This document shows positions 27,562-36,424 of a DNA stretch of 64,000 bases, in pieces. The stretch comes from JAFDWR01 sp038216655. Its GTDB lineage: Bacteria; Armatimonadota; Fimbriimonadia; Fimbriimonadales; Fimbriimonadaceae. Every line of letters starts with the position of its first letter. The first letter of the stretch is position 1. Location of the stretch: the NCBI GenBank assembly GCA_038216655.1, contig JBBQPZ010000014.1, positions 29,182-93,181 of the forward strand. Direction: 5' to 3'. A program made the position numbers and the translations under genes. The notes beneath the pieces were generated by a model. The model worked only from the letters and a program-made list of their open reading frames with translations. It was not told where the DNA came from and searched no databases.

Positions 27562-29572
27562 TCGCCTTGTCGTCTTCCGCTGGGGGCTCGCCACGCTATT
27601 CGCGTTCGCCCTCATCACTCAGGCGCGCCTCCAGGTCGTGGATCGCCGGGCCACGCTCGACAAGGCTGAGGCAACCCACCGCTTCACGATGGAGCGCAAG
27701 GAAGTCGCCAAGCGCGGGAGCATTCTCAGCGCCGACGGAAAGGCGATGGCCGAGGACGACGACACGTACTCGCTCGTCGTACAGTTTGATGAGGTTCCTG
27801 AGAGCGACGGCTTCTTCGTCGACTTGAGTGCGGCCACCGGAATTCCTGCTTCTGAATTCAGCCAACTCGCGGCGACCGGCGTGGTATCACGCACCTGGTC
27901 TCAGCCGATGACGCCCGCCCAGCAGAAGGCGGTGCAGGCAGTCAAGAATCGCTGGCGCGCGAACGGAGTTTCCATTTCCCCCTCCGGCCAGCGGACCTAT
28001 CCGCTCGGCCCGGCAGCTTCGTGCATCGTTGGGATTTCGAGCAGGACCTCGAAGCTTGGTCTGGAGAAATCGTTCAATAGCCTACTGAGCGGCAAAGACG
28101 GCCACACGACGGGTCTTGTCGACCGGGGCGGCGCGTTCCTCCCCATGCGGCTGACCAAGGATTCGGTTCCTAAGACCAACGGCAAGGACGTCGAGTTGAC
28201 GATCGATAGCGAGTTACAAACTCTGGCAACCGCGTCGATCAAGCAGGCGGTCGAGTCCAACCATGCCGAGCGTGGCGTGGTGATCGTTTACGACCCCCAC
28301 ACCGGCGACCTGCTCGCGATGGCCAACTGGCCCAGCTTCGACCCGACCGGGAAGGGAACAGACGCGAGCACGGTCGTCTCTGACTTCAATCCGAACACGA
28401 TGTCCCGCCTTGAGCCGGGTTCGATGTTTAAGACTTTGACCCTCGCCAAGGCGCTCGACATGGGAGCGATCGATACCCACTGGAAGGGGTATTGCGCCGG
28501 CCAATTCACGGTCGGGAAGAAGGTCATTCACTGCTCGCACGGAGCGCACCATGACGTCGATATCACCAAGGTGATTGCTGAGAGTTGCAATGTGTCGGCG
28601 GCTTCGTGGGCTCTGCGCATCGGCCGGACCGAATACTTCAAGTATCTTGATCAACTCGACGTGCTGAGCCAGCCCAACATTGGGTTGCCCAACGAAAAGG
28701 AAGGATGGTTTTCACGAAACGATCCTGCCGAGCAACTGCAGCTTGCAAACCTCGGCTTCGGCCAGGCGATCAACGTGACCCCGGTTCGTCTTGCCAGCGC
28801 GTTTGCGATGATCGGCAACGGCGGCGTCCGGATGGAGCCGCGTCTCATCCGCCGAGTGGGAAACGAGGCTCGGCCGCCGGTCTCAAAGGGTCAGATGATC
28901 AAGGCTGAGACGGCGAGCGAAGTCATGGGGTGCATGGAAGCGGTTATCCAGACGGATATTGGCACAGGCAAGACTTTGCGAATTCCGGGTTATCGGATGG
29001 CGGGCAAGACGGGAACCGCGCAGCGCATTGGGAAGGGCAAGTCGGGCTATGTCGCCAACTTCGTGGGCTTCGTGCCTGCGCCGAACCCGAAGGTGATGAT
29101 TTTGGTGATGGTCGAGAATCCGACCGGTGGCAAATACTATGGTGCCGATGTGGCGGGACCGGTGTTCGGAATCATGGCCCGGGCAACGATCCGCCGCCTC
29201 GGCATTGCCCCGACGGAGCCGATCTCACCCGCCGACCTGAAGGCGGCGACCAAGCCGGCCGCCGAGGTCCTCCCGACGAAGCCGGGGGCAATGGTTCCCA
29301 ACTCAGACAAGACCACGAAGTCAGACAAGGCTTATGAGTCTGACAAAACTCATAAGTCCAATAAGTCACATAGGACTTATCCTGCCGACGAGGTCAAGCC
29401 GCGCCAGCTCACTCAGCCCCGCAAAGCCACAAGGGCGACCAAGGCTCACAAGGTACATACGCGCCGCCCGGTTGTCGAAGCGAACGACGGCCCCCCGGAT
29501 AACCGCCCGTCCTCGACCCGCGGTCGCGGTCGGCACCCCGTTCCCGCTCAGGATCGGGACAATAGGGATTGA
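27536..29572 (+). CDS. ftsI: septal peptidoglycan transpeptidase (class B PBP, FtsI/PBP2x-like)
   Basis: 678 residues. An N-terminal membrane anchor (about 10-30), a dimerisation domain starting KRGSILSADGKAMAEDD, and a transpeptidase domain with SMFK (catalytic S296), SCN (S350-N352) and KTGT (K491). It cross-links septal peptidoglycan with FtsW. The tail after about residue 575 is unusual: a low-complexity hydrophilic extension containing SDK/SNK/SHR words (592-616) that arise from a DNA repeat, followed by a basic Pro-rich end. The ATG at 27536 follows AAGGAGAAGGGAG. Confidence 0.93.
   Translation: MPRKKPRIDRLVVFRWGLATLFAFALITQARLQVVDRRATLDKAEATHRFTMERKEVAKRGSILSADGKAMAEDDDTYSLVVQFDEVPESDGFFVDLSAATGIPASEFSQLAATGVVSRTWSQPMTPAQQKAVQAVKNRWRANGVSISPSGQRTYPLGPAASCIVGISSRTSKLGLEKSFNSLLSGKDGHTTGLVDRGGAFLPMRLTKDSVPKTNGKDVELTIDSELQTLATASIKQAVESNHAERGVVIVYDPHTGDLLAMANWPSFDPTGKGTDASTVVSDFNPNTMSRLEPGSMFKTLTLAKALDMGAIDTHWKGYCAGQFTVGKKVIHCSHGAHHDVDITKVIAESCNVSAASWALRIGRTEYFKYLDQLDVLSQPNIGLPNEKEGWFSRNDPAEQLQLANLGFGQAINVTPVRLASAFAMIGNGGVRMEPRLIRRVGNEARPPVSKGQMIKAETASEVMGCMEAVIQTDIGTGKTLRIPGYRMAGKTGTAQRIGKGKSGYVANFVGFVPAPNPKVMILVMVENPTGGKYYGADVAGPVFGIMARATIRRLGIAPTEPISPADLKAATKPAAEVLPTKPGAMVPNSDKTTKSDKAYESDKTHKSNKSHRTYPADEVKPRQLTQPRKATRATKAHKVHTRRPVVEANDGPPDNRPSSTRGRGRHPVPAQDRDNRD
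29310..29385. repeat. ACTTATGAG-word palindromic repeat inside ftsI
   Basis: CTTATGAGT and ACTCATAAG (29331-29356) form a 9-bp inverted repeat, with further ATAAGTC, AATAAGTC and GGACTTAT words around it. The reading frame stays open and yields the Lys/Ser/His-rich tail. Confidence 0.7.
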
Positions 29573-31074
29573 TGCTTCTGTCCGAACTGGTTTCCCGGTC
29601 CGGCGTCACGCCGGACCGAATGCACGGCGACGCCGAGATCACCGGCATGGTGATGGACTCTCGCAAGGCGAAGGCGGGTTCGCTGTTTACCGCGATGCCC
29701 AGCAAGAACTCGGACGCGCATAGCTTCATCCCCGCCGCACAGGCGCTCGGGGCGACGGCGGTCTTGACGCACTCCGAGGAAGGGTTCGAGGCGGCGGTTG
29801 CGTCGGGGTTGGCCGCAATTCTGGTCACCGATTTCTACGAAGGGGTTTGGCGTCTCGCCAAGATCGCGTTCGGTAACCCAAGCGCCTCGATGAAGATCAT
29901 CGGCGTGACCGGGACGAACGGCAAGACCACGACGGCTTGGCTGATCCGCGACATGCTCGTGGCCCTCGGGGTTAAGGCGGGATATCTGGGGACGCTTGGA
30001 TTTCAGATTCCGGGTGAGGAGCGGGAGCTCTCAAATACGACGCCGTTTTGCATCGAGTTGAATGAGTTGTTGGCGGAGGCGCGGGACAAGGGGGTCGAGG
30101 CGATGGCGATTGAGGTCTCGTCGCACGCGCTCGCGGAGCGGCGAGTGGACGGCATCGAGTTCGACGCTGCGGTGTTCACGAACCTGACCCAAGATCACCT
30201 GGACTTCCACGGCTCGATGGAGGCCTACGAGGCGGCGAAACTTCGGCTCTTCACTGAGTTACCGAAGCAGTCTGGGAAACATTTCGTGGGAGCAGTCAAC
30301 GTCGACGATCCCGTTGGGCGTCACTGGAAGCGTATGCATCCTACGCTCTTCGCGTTTGGGCTGAATTCTAACGACATCTACGATTTGCACGTCAACGCGA
30401 TGACCGTGACGATCGATTCAATGCATCTGGTTGTCGCCGCACCAGCATGGAAGGGCCAACTGAACGACGATATCGTCCCTCTCGTCCACCTGGGAGGTCA
30501 GTACAACGCCGAGAATGTAGCATCCGCCGTCTCTGGCGCTATGACCCTTGGGCTTGTTGATCCCGTTGGACTTGCTCGGGCGCTTAGCGCTGTTCGACCG
30601 GTTCCCGGTCGTTTCGAAGCCGTCCCCAACGATGCCGGGATCGGCATCCTGGTCGACTACGCCCACACCCCCGACGCCGTCGAAAAGCTCCTCGACGCGG
30701 TTCGCCCGCTGACAAAGGGCAGAATCATCACCGTCTTCGGTTGCGGCGGCGATCGGGACCGGACCAAGCGTCCTAAGATGGCCAAGGCCGCGAGCGAGCG
30801 CAGCGACGTCACCGTCGTGACGAGCGACAACCCCCGCACCGAAGACCCCCAGGCAATCCTCGACGAGGTCCTGACGGGCATCGTCGCGGGGAGGGAGTCA
30901 GTCGATATCATCGATCGCCGCGAGGCGATTGCCCACGCGATCCAGATCGCCCAACCTGGCGACGTCGTCGTGATCGCGGGCAAGGGGCACGAGAACTACC
31001 AGATCATCGGCAGAACCAAGTACCCGATGGACGACCGAGAAATGGCCCGCGCCGGTCTGGCGGCCAGAAAGTGA
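29572..31074 (+). CDS. murE: UDP-MurNAc-tripeptide synthetase MurE
   Basis: 500 residues. ATP-binding loop GVTGTNGKTTTAW, the MAIEVSSHALAERRVDG motif, GIGILVDYAHTPDAVEKLL and, diagnostic for the diaminopimelate-adding form, TSDNPRTEDPQAI (DNPR). It adds meso-diaminopimelate to UDP-MurNAc-L-Ala-D-Glu in the cytoplasm (family knowledge). The ATG at 29572 overlaps the ftsI stop as TGATG. Confidence 0.95.
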   Translation: MLLSELVSRSGVTPDRMHGDAEITGMVMDSRKAKAGSLFTAMPSKNSDAHSFIPAAQALGATAVLTHSEEGFEAAVASGLAAILVTDFYEGVWRLAKIAFGNPSASMKIIGVTGTNGKTTTAWLIRDMLVALGVKAGYLGTLGFQIPGEERELSNTTPFCIELNELLAEARDKGVEAMAIEVSSHALAERRVDGIEFDAAVFTNLTQDHLDFHGSMEAYEAAKLRLFTELPKQSGKHFVGAVNVDDPVGRHWKRMHPTLFAFGLNSNDIYDLHVNAMTVTIDSMHLVVAAPAWKGQLNDDIVPLVHLGGQYNAENVASAVSGAMTLGLVDPVGLARALSAVRPVPGRFEAVPNDAGIGILVDYAHTPDAVEKLLDAVRPLTKGRIITVFGCGGDRDRTKRPKMAKAASERSDVTVVTSDNPRTEDPQAILDEVLTGIVAGRESVDIIDRREAIAHAIQIAQPGDVVVIAGKGHENYQIIGRTKYPMDDREMARAGLAARK

Positions 31075-31115
31075 TCCCAAGTAGTTGCGCAGGTTTTCCA
31101 ACCTGCGTCTTGGGA
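31075..31115. repeat. hairpin between murE and murF
   Basis: TCCCAAG...CTTGGGA encloses CGCAGGTT-TTCC-AACCTGCG (31088-31107). It begins right after the murE stop, in one of the few true gaps of the cluster (193 bases). It lacks a T-run, so it is more likely an RNA processing or stability element than a terminator. Confidence 0.6.
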
Positions 31116-31267
31116 GTGCGCGAGCTCGCCCGCGCTTTAGCGGTCGGCGGAGCCGACGATTTCGGGGCGCAGCTTGCCATGAGTCGAAAGCCCAAAGAGC
31201 CCTCGCTTGAGGGAGGGTTGGGAGGGTGTCCAACTGCTGCCGATTCGTTCAGTGGAGGTATCAGCCG

Positions 31268-32746
31268 GTGACGCCGATCTCGATCCGCGACCTCGCGGGA
31301 AGGGTGAACGGCACCCTCGTCACGCGTGAATTTGAGAGCGAACCCGGCGAGACCCAATATCACAAAGTCAGCGGCTTCGCCCTCGACAACCGCCAAGTGC
31401 AACCCGGAGACCTCTTCATCGCGATCAAAGGCGAGAACGTCGACGGCCATGATTTTGCCGCCAAGGCAATCGCCGCCGGTGCCGTCGCCACGCTGGCGGA
31501 GAGGGAAGTCCCCGGCCCCCACATCCGAGTCCAAAACGTCGTCGAAGCCCTCGCCCGACTCGGCCTATACTTCCGCGCTCAATTCAGTGGCCCCGTCCTC
31601 GGCATCACCGGAAGTGCGGGGAAGACCACGACCAAGGAGTTCGCCGTCGCCGCCCTCTCCCCACTCGGTCCGGTGCTGAAGGCGGAAGGGAACCGGAACA
31701 CCGAGTTCACTTCGCCCCTGCTCTGGACCGAACTCACCCCGGAGCACAAGGCCGTCGTGGTCGAGATGGGGATGCGCGGATTCGGCCAGATCGCCCATCT
31801 CGCCAAGATCTCGATGCCCACGATCGGGCTGATCACCAACGTCGGCTGGTCGCACGCCGAGCTCGTCGGATCCCGCGAAGGGATCGCTCAGGCGAAGGGC
31901 GAGCTTCTGCAAGCCCTTCCGAATGGGGCGCCCGTGGTGCTCTGGCAAGAAGACGATTTCCTCTCGACCCTTAAAGCACTCGCCAAGGGGCCGGTGTTCA
32001 CTTTCGGCTGGGGCGAAAGCGCGACCTGTCGGATCACCGACTACCGCGCCAAGTCGTGGTGGTCGTGCGAGGTTGTGGGAACCCTCGACCAAAACGTCAT
32101 TCTGAGCGAGCTTGCGAGCCGACCGACCCCAGGTCCTCAGAACCCGGCTATCTCCAACGCTTTGCCGACAGGAGTGTCGGCGCTCCGGCAATGGCGAGCG
32201 GAACTGCCTGCCGTGGGGCGGCATATCGCCCTCAATGCCGCGGCGGCGATTCTCGCTGCCGTGCTCGCGGGAGTTCCGCTTGACCGAGCCGCAAGCGCAC
32301 TGAAAGACGCGAAGCTTCCGCCGATGCGGATGGAAGTCCGCTCGATCAACGGCGCGACGGTCGTGCTCGACACTTACAACGCGGCACCCAATAGCGTCCT
32401 CCCCGCCCTCGAAGCCCTCGCCGAGATCCCGACCACCGGACGCCGCATGGTTGTCCTCGGCGAGATGCGCGAGCTTGGGAGCGAGAGTGAGAAAGGTCAT
32501 CGGCTCGTCGGTACTGCCGCCGCGAGGCTCAGACTTGACCACATCCTCCTCTACGGAGCCACCGCGAACTGGATGCGCGAGGCCGCGCTCGAAGGCGGAA
32601 TGCGCGAGGACCAAGTTGGGATCGCGCAAAGCCTGGACGAGATCACCGACTTCCTTGAAGCACTCCACCCCACCGACACCGTCTTGATCAAAGGAAGCCG
32701 CTCGCTCGAACTCGAGCGCGCACTTGAACCCCTGGAGGAAGTTTAG
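31268..32746 (+). CDS. murF: UDP-MurNAc-tripeptide:D-Ala-D-Ala ligase MurF
   Basis: 492 residues, longer than the usual ~450. ATP loop GITGSAGKTTTKEF, VVEMGMRGFGQIAHL, ITNVGWSHAE, and VVLDTYNAAPNSVLPALE are present. It adds D-Ala-D-Ala to complete the UDP-MurNAc-pentapeptide. The GTG at 31268 has GGAGG upstream. Residues about 285-310 (PTPGPQNPAISNALPTGVSA) look like an insertion before the conserved GRHIALN motif; 23 bases coding for part of it are an exact copy of palindromic repeat family A. Confidence 0.94.
   Translation: MTPISIRDLAGRVNGTLVTREFESEPGETQYHKVSGFALDNRQVQPGDLFIAIKGENVDGHDFAAKAIAAGAVATLAEREVPGPHIRVQNVVEALARLGLYFRAQFSGPVLGITGSAGKTTTKEFAVAALSPLGPVLKAEGNRNTEFTSPLLWTELTPEHKAVVVEMGMRGFGQIAHLAKISMPTIGLITNVGWSHAELVGSREGIAQAKGELLQALPNGAPVVLWQEDDFLSTLKALAKGPVFTFGWGESATCRITDYRAKSWWSCEVVGTLDQNVILSELASRPTPGPQNPAISNALPTGVSALRQWRAELPAVGRHIALNAAAAILAAVLAGVPLDRAASALKDAKLPPMRMEVRSINGATVVLDTYNAAPNSVLPALEALAEIPTTGRRMVVLGEMRELGSESEKGHRLVGTAAARLRLDHILLYGATANWMREAALEGGMREDQVGIAQSLDEITDFLEALHPTDTVLIKGSRSLELERALEPLEEV
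32164..32186. repeat. palindromic repeat family A copy 2, inside murF
   Basis: Exact 23-base copy of the hairpin unit found at 58-80 and 58039-58061, in frame within murF. Confidence 0.88.
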
Positions 32747-32749
32747 AGT

Positions 32750-33829
32750 TTGCTGATCAACACTGACTATGAGCAAGCCCTGTCCTTTTTCTGGGTGGCA
32801 TTCCCCGCATCGGCGGTCGCCGCATACCCGGTCTATAGGCTCCTCATCGCGTTGAAGTCGCGCCAGACAGTGAGTCAGTACGCTCCCGAGGGCCATCAAG
32901 TGAAGCAGGGGACGCCCACGATGGGCGGAATCATCGTCCTCGTTGGGGTCATCGTCGGCCTGTTTGTCCGATGCTTTCCCACCGGAAACAATTCCACTCC
33001 CGCTTTTGCGACCCTGGGCCTGGTTGTCGCCTTTGCTTTGATCGGGTTTATCGACGATTTCGTCGTCCCCAGGCTCTTCAAAGGCAAGCGCGGCCTGGGC
33101 TGGAAGCAGAAAATTTTGATGGAGTTGGTAGCCAGCGTGCTTGGCATTTACGCCGTTGGCGTACCGCTATTGAGCTTGGATGCCGGAGTTGCGGTGTTCG
33201 TCATCCTGTTCTTCTCAAACGCTTACAATTTTTCCGATGGCCTCGATGGGTTGTCGGGGTCGCTGGCGATCCTCATCTTTTGCGGCTTGGCGGCACTTGG
33301 CGGCGTATACGGTTTTCGCGACGTGAGTCCGAGCTTGATCGTTATTGGCGCGACGCTCCCATTTCTGTTTCTGAACGCCCCTCCCGCGAAGTTATTTATG
33401 GGTGATGTGGGCTCATTGCCGATTGGCGCGTTGATGGGAGTGGTAGTTCTGAGCCTCCTCTTGAACCCTGCAGCGGCCGTGTTTCACCCCAACCTCGTTG
33501 AGGATAGATTCGTGGTGCCAAACACGTTCATCTGGAGTGCACAAACCGTCGTTCCACTCTTGATCCTCAGCTTAGTGATGATCGCCGAACTCGTTCCGCC
33601 CCCCATGCAGATCTTTTGGGTGAAGGTGTTCAAAAAGAAGCTGTTTCCCTACACCCCGATCCATCACGCCTTTGAGAAAGCGGGTTGGAAGGAAACGCGC
33701 GTCGTCTTCGTCTTCGCGATCGTCCAGATCGTCTGCATCGCCGCCGCCGTTTCAACGGCCATCGCAATGAGGCCGCAGGTTACAGGTGTCCTGGGCGTCG
33801 CACCCTTCGAGCAAAATGCTGTCCGGTAA
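32750..33829 (+). CDS. mraY: phospho-MurNAc-pentapeptide transferase MraY
   Basis: 359 residues, about ten membrane helices. Signature motifs HQVKQGTPTMGG, GFIDDF, YNFSDGLDGLSG (catalytic Asp region) and KLFMGDVGSLPIGA are present, and PYTPIHHAFEKAGWKE near the end. It transfers phospho-MurNAc-pentapeptide to undecaprenyl phosphate, giving lipid I. TTG start, with GGAGGAA upstream at the murF 3' end. It overlaps murD by 14 bases. Confidence 0.96.
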   Translation: MLINTDYEQALSFFWVAFPASAVAAYPVYRLLIALKSRQTVSQYAPEGHQVKQGTPTMGGIIVLVGVIVGLFVRCFPTGNNSTPAFATLGLVVAFALIGFIDDFVVPRLFKGKRGLGWKQKILMELVASVLGIYAVGVPLLSLDAGVAVFVILFFSNAYNFSDGLDGLSGSLAILIFCGLAALGGVYGFRDVSPSLIVIGATLPFLFLNAPPAKLFMGDVGSLPIGALMGVVVLSLLLNPAAAVFHPNLVEDRFVVPNTFIWSAQTVVPLLILSLVMIAELVPPPMQIFWVKVFKKKLFPYTPIHHAFEKAGWKETRVVFVFAIVQIVCIAAAVSTAIAMRPQVTGVLGVAPFEQNAVR

Positions 33830-35195
33830 ACGGATCGCGATTCTGGGGCTTGGCCGATCCGGACTTGCCGTTGCCCGGGCCGCGATTGCGCATGGCGCGA
33901 TCCCGACGGTCTATGACCGCTCGACGCGCGAGCAAATCCTCAAGCCCGACGTTCTGACCGAGGCAGAAGGGGAAGGAATCGAGGTTGTTCTGGGCTGGAC
34001 GGGTTCGTTCCAACTTGTTGGGGACCCTGCACTCGCGGGAAACGGGCGGGACGCCCGTGCCACGGACATCCTCGTCGTTAACCCCGCCGTCGACAAGCGC
34101 AGCCCGATCCTCAAACAAGCCGTTGACCAGGGCATTGAGGTCATTGGCGAACCTGAGTTCGCCTTCCGCATCGCCAAAGCCCCGATCGTCGCGATAACCG
34201 GCACCAATGGCAAGACCACGACGACGGTGATGACCTACCTTGCCCTGCAGGCGTGCGGCGAAAACCCTATCCTGTGCGGAAACATTTTTGGCTCCGACTA
34301 CCCCGAGATGACCCTCACGGAGGCCGCCATGTGCGCAAGAGAAGACCAAGTTCTCGTCGCCGAGATCTCTAGCTTCCAATTGGAGTGGGTGAAGGACTTC
34401 GCCCCGGTAGTGGCGGGGATCACAAACATTGGGACCGACCATCTCGATCGTTACGACAACGCCGACGATTACGCCGAGACCAAGAAGCGCATTCTCGATC
34501 GGGCCACCTGGCAAGTCCTTTCTACCGACTGGGACGCCGCTCCTCATCGCCTCCGCTTCGGCCCAGGCGGCGACGCCGAAGTAACCGAGGATGTCCTGCG
34601 AATCCTGGACAGATCCTTATCGCGATCAGCCTTCCAACTCGTCGGCGACCACTACTTTACCAACGCCGCGATGGCAGGGTTACTGGCCAGCGCGTACCTC
34701 GCCTGGCGGGAATGTGGACCCGCCCAAACCTGCCCGGCCAAGGTGCTCGACGTTTTGAGCAAGTTCAAGGGCGTAAAGCATCGCATGGAAGCAGTCGGGA
34801 CAAGAGATGGCATCGAAATCATTAACAATTCGATGTGTACAAATCCCGCGGCGGTTCTTGCTTCGGTGACTTCGGTGCATGCCCCACGAAAGCACGTGCT
34901 GTTGGGGGGGGTGAACAAGAACCTCGACTTCGCCCCCCTTGCTCCCCTTTTTGAAGATTCTGCCAATAAAGCCTATCTTTTCGGTCGCGATCGAGAGGAA
35001 ATCGCGCGTAAACTTAACAGGTCTTTTCCGCAGTTCGAAACGATGCAGGAGGCCTTTGCCGCCGCCGCGCAGGAAGCGCAGCCCGGTGAGGTGATCATGC
35101 TCAGCCCTGGTTGTGCAAGCAGCGACCAATTCGAAGACTTTCGGCACCGCGGAGACGTCTTTAAGCAGATTGCCAAGGAGTGGCTAGATCGATGA
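33816..35195 (+). CDS. murD: UDP-MurNAc-L-Ala:D-Glu ligase MurD
   Basis: 459 residues. ILGLGRSGLAVAR at the N-terminus, ATP loop AITGTNGKTTTT, VAEISSFQLEW, and C-terminal LLGGVNKNLDF with LSPGCASSDQFEDF. It adds D-Glu to UDP-MurNAc-L-Ala. Residues about 71-83 (PALAGNGRDARAT) are an extra segment between the UDP-binding strand and DILVVNPAV, and derive from a palindromic DNA repeat. ATG 33816 lies within the 3' end of mraY. Confidence 0.95.
   Translation: MLSGKRIAILGLGRSGLAVARAAIAHGAIPTVYDRSTREQILKPDVLTEAEGEGIEVVLGWTGSFQLVGDPALAGNGRDARATDILVVNPAVDKRSPILKQAVDQGIEVIGEPEFAFRIAKAPIVAITGTNGKTTTTVMTYLALQACGENPILCGNIFGSDYPEMTLTEAAMCAREDQVLVAEISSFQLEWVKDFAPVVAGITNIGTDHLDRYDNADDYAETKKRILDRATWQVLSTDWDAAPHRLRFGPGGDAEVTEDVLRILDRSLSRSAFQLVGDHYFTNAAMAGLLASAYLAWRECGPAQTCPAKVLDVLSKFKGVKHRMEAVGTRDGIEIINNSMCTNPAAVLASVTSVHAPRKHVLLGGVNKNLDFAPLAPLFEDSANKAYLFGRDREEIARKLNRSFPQFETMQEAFAAAAQEAQPGEVIMLSPGCASSDQFEDFRHRGDVFKQIAKEWLDR
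34042..34058. repeat. ACGGGCG-GGA-CGCCCGT repeat inside murD
   Basis: A 7-bp stem with a 3-base loop, embedded in GGGCGGGACGCCCGTGCCAC. It codes for NGRDARAT in frame. From memory, this peptide and its antisense reading (GTGVPPV) recur in many unrelated proteins of planctomycete and verrucomicrobial genomes, which marks a dispersed DNA repeat. Confidence 0.7.
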
Positions 35196-36424
35196 CGCGA
35201 CGATTAAAACTACAGGACCCCCTGTTATTCGGCCTGATCCTGGCGGCGACCTTCGTCGGCCTTGTCTTCATCTTCGACGCCGGATACGCCCGCGCCATCG
35301 GATCGGGGAAGGGAATGATTCCCCGCGAGTTCCTCCAGCAGGTCATCTATCTCCCGCTGGCGATCATTGCCGGCGTCATGTCGGCGAGCGTCAAACCCAA
35401 GGTCTGGCGCAAGTGGGCCCCGATTATCTGGGCCGGATGCGTGCTGCTCCTCATCGCGGTGCGCTTCATCGGCACCGAAATGAACGGTGCGAAGCGCTGG
35501 CTCCCCCTTGGACCGATCGGCCTTCAGCCCGCCGAATTCGCCAAGTTTGCGACCGTTCTCTATCTTGCCGGCGTGTTCGCCGATCGGCCCGACTGGTCGG
35601 TCAAGATCAAGCGCGATCCGCCTTGGTACGTGTGGATGGACAAGGTTGCCGTTCCGAAGCTACTCAGAATGCTTCCCGCCTTCGGCGTCCTCCTCGCGAT
35701 CTACCTGATCGAGAAGGAGCCCGACCTCGGCACCGCCGCGGTCGTCGCCGTCACCGCCTTCACCCTCATGTTCGTCGGCCGAGTCAGCAACAAGTCCATG
35801 ATCGCCGCGGTGATCATCGGCGCGCTCGGCGTCATGTACATGATCAAGGCCGAACCTTACCGATTGGAGCGGATTCAGAACCACCAATCGCGGTGGACCG
35901 CGGAGAACATCGACGACACCGCGTACCAGACCGTCCAGTCCGAATACGGCATGGCGAGCGGCGGCTGGTTCGGAGTGGGATTCGGTGCAGGGCGAGCCAA
36001 GCATGTGATGCCGGCCGCGACTACCGACTTCATCAGCTCCACCATCGCAGAAGAGACCGGCCTGGTCGGCATGGCGCTGGTGCTTGGCTTGCTCGCGGCG
36101 ATTGTCTGGAGGTTGCTCTACAACGCGGCGCGGGCGGCGACCGAGTTTGGGAGGCTGATCTTAATCGGCACGGCGACCTGGATCGGCCTGCAGGCGACGG
36201 TCAACATCATGATGGCCAACGCCGCCCTGCCCGCGATCGGCATCCCGCTGCCATTCATCAGTTCGGGTGGTTCGAGCCTGCTTGCTTTGTGGATCGCGTT
36301 CGGCGTCTGTCAGACCGCGATGCGACCGGAACTGGCTCTGATTTCGACCGAGGTCGAGGAGGCGCAAGATGCGGCTGGCAGTCACGGGGGGCGGGACAGG
36401 CGGGCACGTCTATCCCGCGCTTGA
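35192..36424 (+). CDS. ftsW: septal peptidoglycan glycosyltransferase FtsW
   Basis: 410 residues, SEDS family, about ten membrane helices. RWLPLGPIGLQPAEFAKF, EKEPDLGTAAV (the catalytic-region Asp in EPDLG), DFISSTIAEETGLVGM and LPFISSGGSSLLA are diagnostic. It polymerises lipid II at the septum with FtsI. The ATG overlaps the murD stop (ATGA) with AAGGAG upstream. The last 18 residues are read from DNA that also encodes the MurG start in another frame (56-base overlap). Confidence 0.95.
   Translation: MTRRLKLQDPLLFGLILAATFVGLVFIFDAGYARAIGSGKGMIPREFLQQVIYLPLAIIAGVMSASVKPKVWRKWAPIIWAGCVLLLIAVRFIGTEMNGAKRWLPLGPIGLQPAEFAKFATVLYLAGVFADRPDWSVKIKRDPPWYVWMDKVAVPKLLRMLPAFGVLLAIYLIEKEPDLGTAAVVAVTAFTLMFVGRVSNKSMIAAVIIGALGVMYMIKAEPYRLERIQNHQSRWTAENIDDTAYQTVQSEYGMASGGWFGVGFGAGRAKHVMPAATTDFISSTIAEETGLVGMALVLGLLAAIVWRLLYNAARAATEFGRLILIGTATWIGLQATVNIMMANAALPAIGIPLPFISSGGSSLLALWIAFGVCQTAMRPELALISTEVEEAQDAAGSHGGRDRRARLSRA

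Noticed and set aside
31226..31267. Upstream extension of murF
   Set aside because: Cys/Trp-rich, unconserved, and lies before a good GGAGG plus GTG start.
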